Of a stretch of 22,003 nt of DNA, positions 21,722 to 22,003 are shown in pieces (position 1 is the first letter of the stretch; the number at the start of each line of letters is the position of its first letter). Under the pieces are notes generated by a model that saw only the letters and a program-made list of their open reading frames with translations, did not search any database and had not been told where the DNA came from. Position numbers and translations under genes: made by a program. The stretch comes from an uncultured Collinsella sp. (GTDB lineage: Bacteria; Actinomycetota; Coriobacteriia; Coriobacteriales; Coriobacteriaceae), in assembly GCA_934654795.1 (NCBI GenBank), contig CAKUGT010000026.1, forward strand, positions 1 to 22,003, written 5' to 3'.

Positions 21722-22003
21722 CTAGAAGCTACCGCGCTTCAGGAAGTCGGGAAGCTCGAACTGGTCGTTGCCAAAGTTGGGCAGCTCGGTACCACCGACG
21801 TTGCGGGTCGGAGCGGCCTGAGCCGGGCTGGCAGCCGGAGCGGTGCGCTGCGGCTCAGCGGAGGCAGCGGCCTTGCTCTGAGACTGCTGAGCAGCAAAGA
21901 GCTCGTCCTGACGGTTGACGTTGGAATCGGAGAAGCCCGTAGCGATGACGGTGATACGCACCTGATCGCCCAGGGACTCGTCGACAACGGTACCGAAGAT
22001 GAT
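21722..22003 (-). CDS. ftsZ: Cell division protein FtsZ, C-terminal 93 residues (partial, runs off window end)
   Basis: The tubulin-like GTPase that forms the division ring. The visible part begins at IIFGTVVDESLGDQVRITVIATGF, the highly conserved end of the FtsZ C-terminal domain, followed by a disordered Ala/Ser/Gln/Pro-rich linker of about 45 residues and the conserved C-terminal peptide ELPDFLKRGSF, the docking site for partners such as SepF, which is encoded 6 kb downstream on the same strand. The GTP-binding domain lies outside the window. It ends in its own terminator and heads the division cluster. Confidence 0.95.
   Translation of the reverse strand: MIFGTVVDESLGDQVRITVIATGFSDSNVNRQDELFAAQQSQSKAAASAEPQRTAPAASPAQAAPTRNVGGTELPNFGNDQFELPDFLKRGSF

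Overview
The window looks like a chromosomal segment of a GC-rich anaerobic actinobacterium of the class Coriobacteriia, most likely Collinsella or a close relative. This is inferred from the C-ending codon use, the SepF/DivIVA/YggT division genes, the short ThiC and the gene mix; no rRNA marker is present. There are no tRNAs, rRNAs, insertion sequences, phage genes or CRISPR arrays. The window opens inside polA and ends inside ftsZ.

Layout. 1-1725: N-terminal two thirds of DNA polymerase I (minus), divergent from an M18 aminopeptidase (1892-3289). YaaA follows (3393-4202), then a convergent membrane-anchored unknown protein (4225-4740, minus). 4791-7258 is a thiamine-pyrimidine block: promoter, TPP riboswitch, thiC, then thiD. 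7511-10632 is a minus-strand run: SGNH hydrolase, a PARG-like macrodomain protein, a Bax-inhibitor-1 family membrane protein and a small unknown protein. 10883-12623 holds a PiT phosphate transporter and its DUF47 partner. A 365-base gap with a large palindromic RNA-like element follows, then a nitroreductase (12989-13519). From 13593 to the end everything is on the minus strand, in transcription order: ftsZ, ylmD/yfiH, pstS, pstC, pstA, pstB, phoU, ylmE/yggS, sepF, yggT/ylmG, divIVA.

The last block is the most striking. The order ftsZ-ylmD-ylmE-sepF-ylmG-divIVA is the classical Gram-positive division cluster, but here the whole high-affinity phosphate operon sits between ylmD and ylmE, with the pstS start codon overlapping the ylmD stop codon (ATGA). 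A low-affinity phosphate system (PiT plus DUF47) lies about 4 kb away on the other strand, so phosphate uptake and cell division genes are physically intermixed.

Several intergenic gaps hold long inverted repeats: 3303-3369, a twin pair at 7320-7456, and an 88-bp tandem repeat at 12619-12792 whose second copy forms a 28-bp stem. In the last two, the few departures from Watson-Crick pairing are all G-U wobbles when read as plus-strand RNA, which suggests selection on an RNA hairpin. Other oddities are a PARG-like protein whose QEE motif reads QEA, a yggT gene with no ATG/GTG/TTG at its expected start, and a nitroreductase whose codon use changes part way through.
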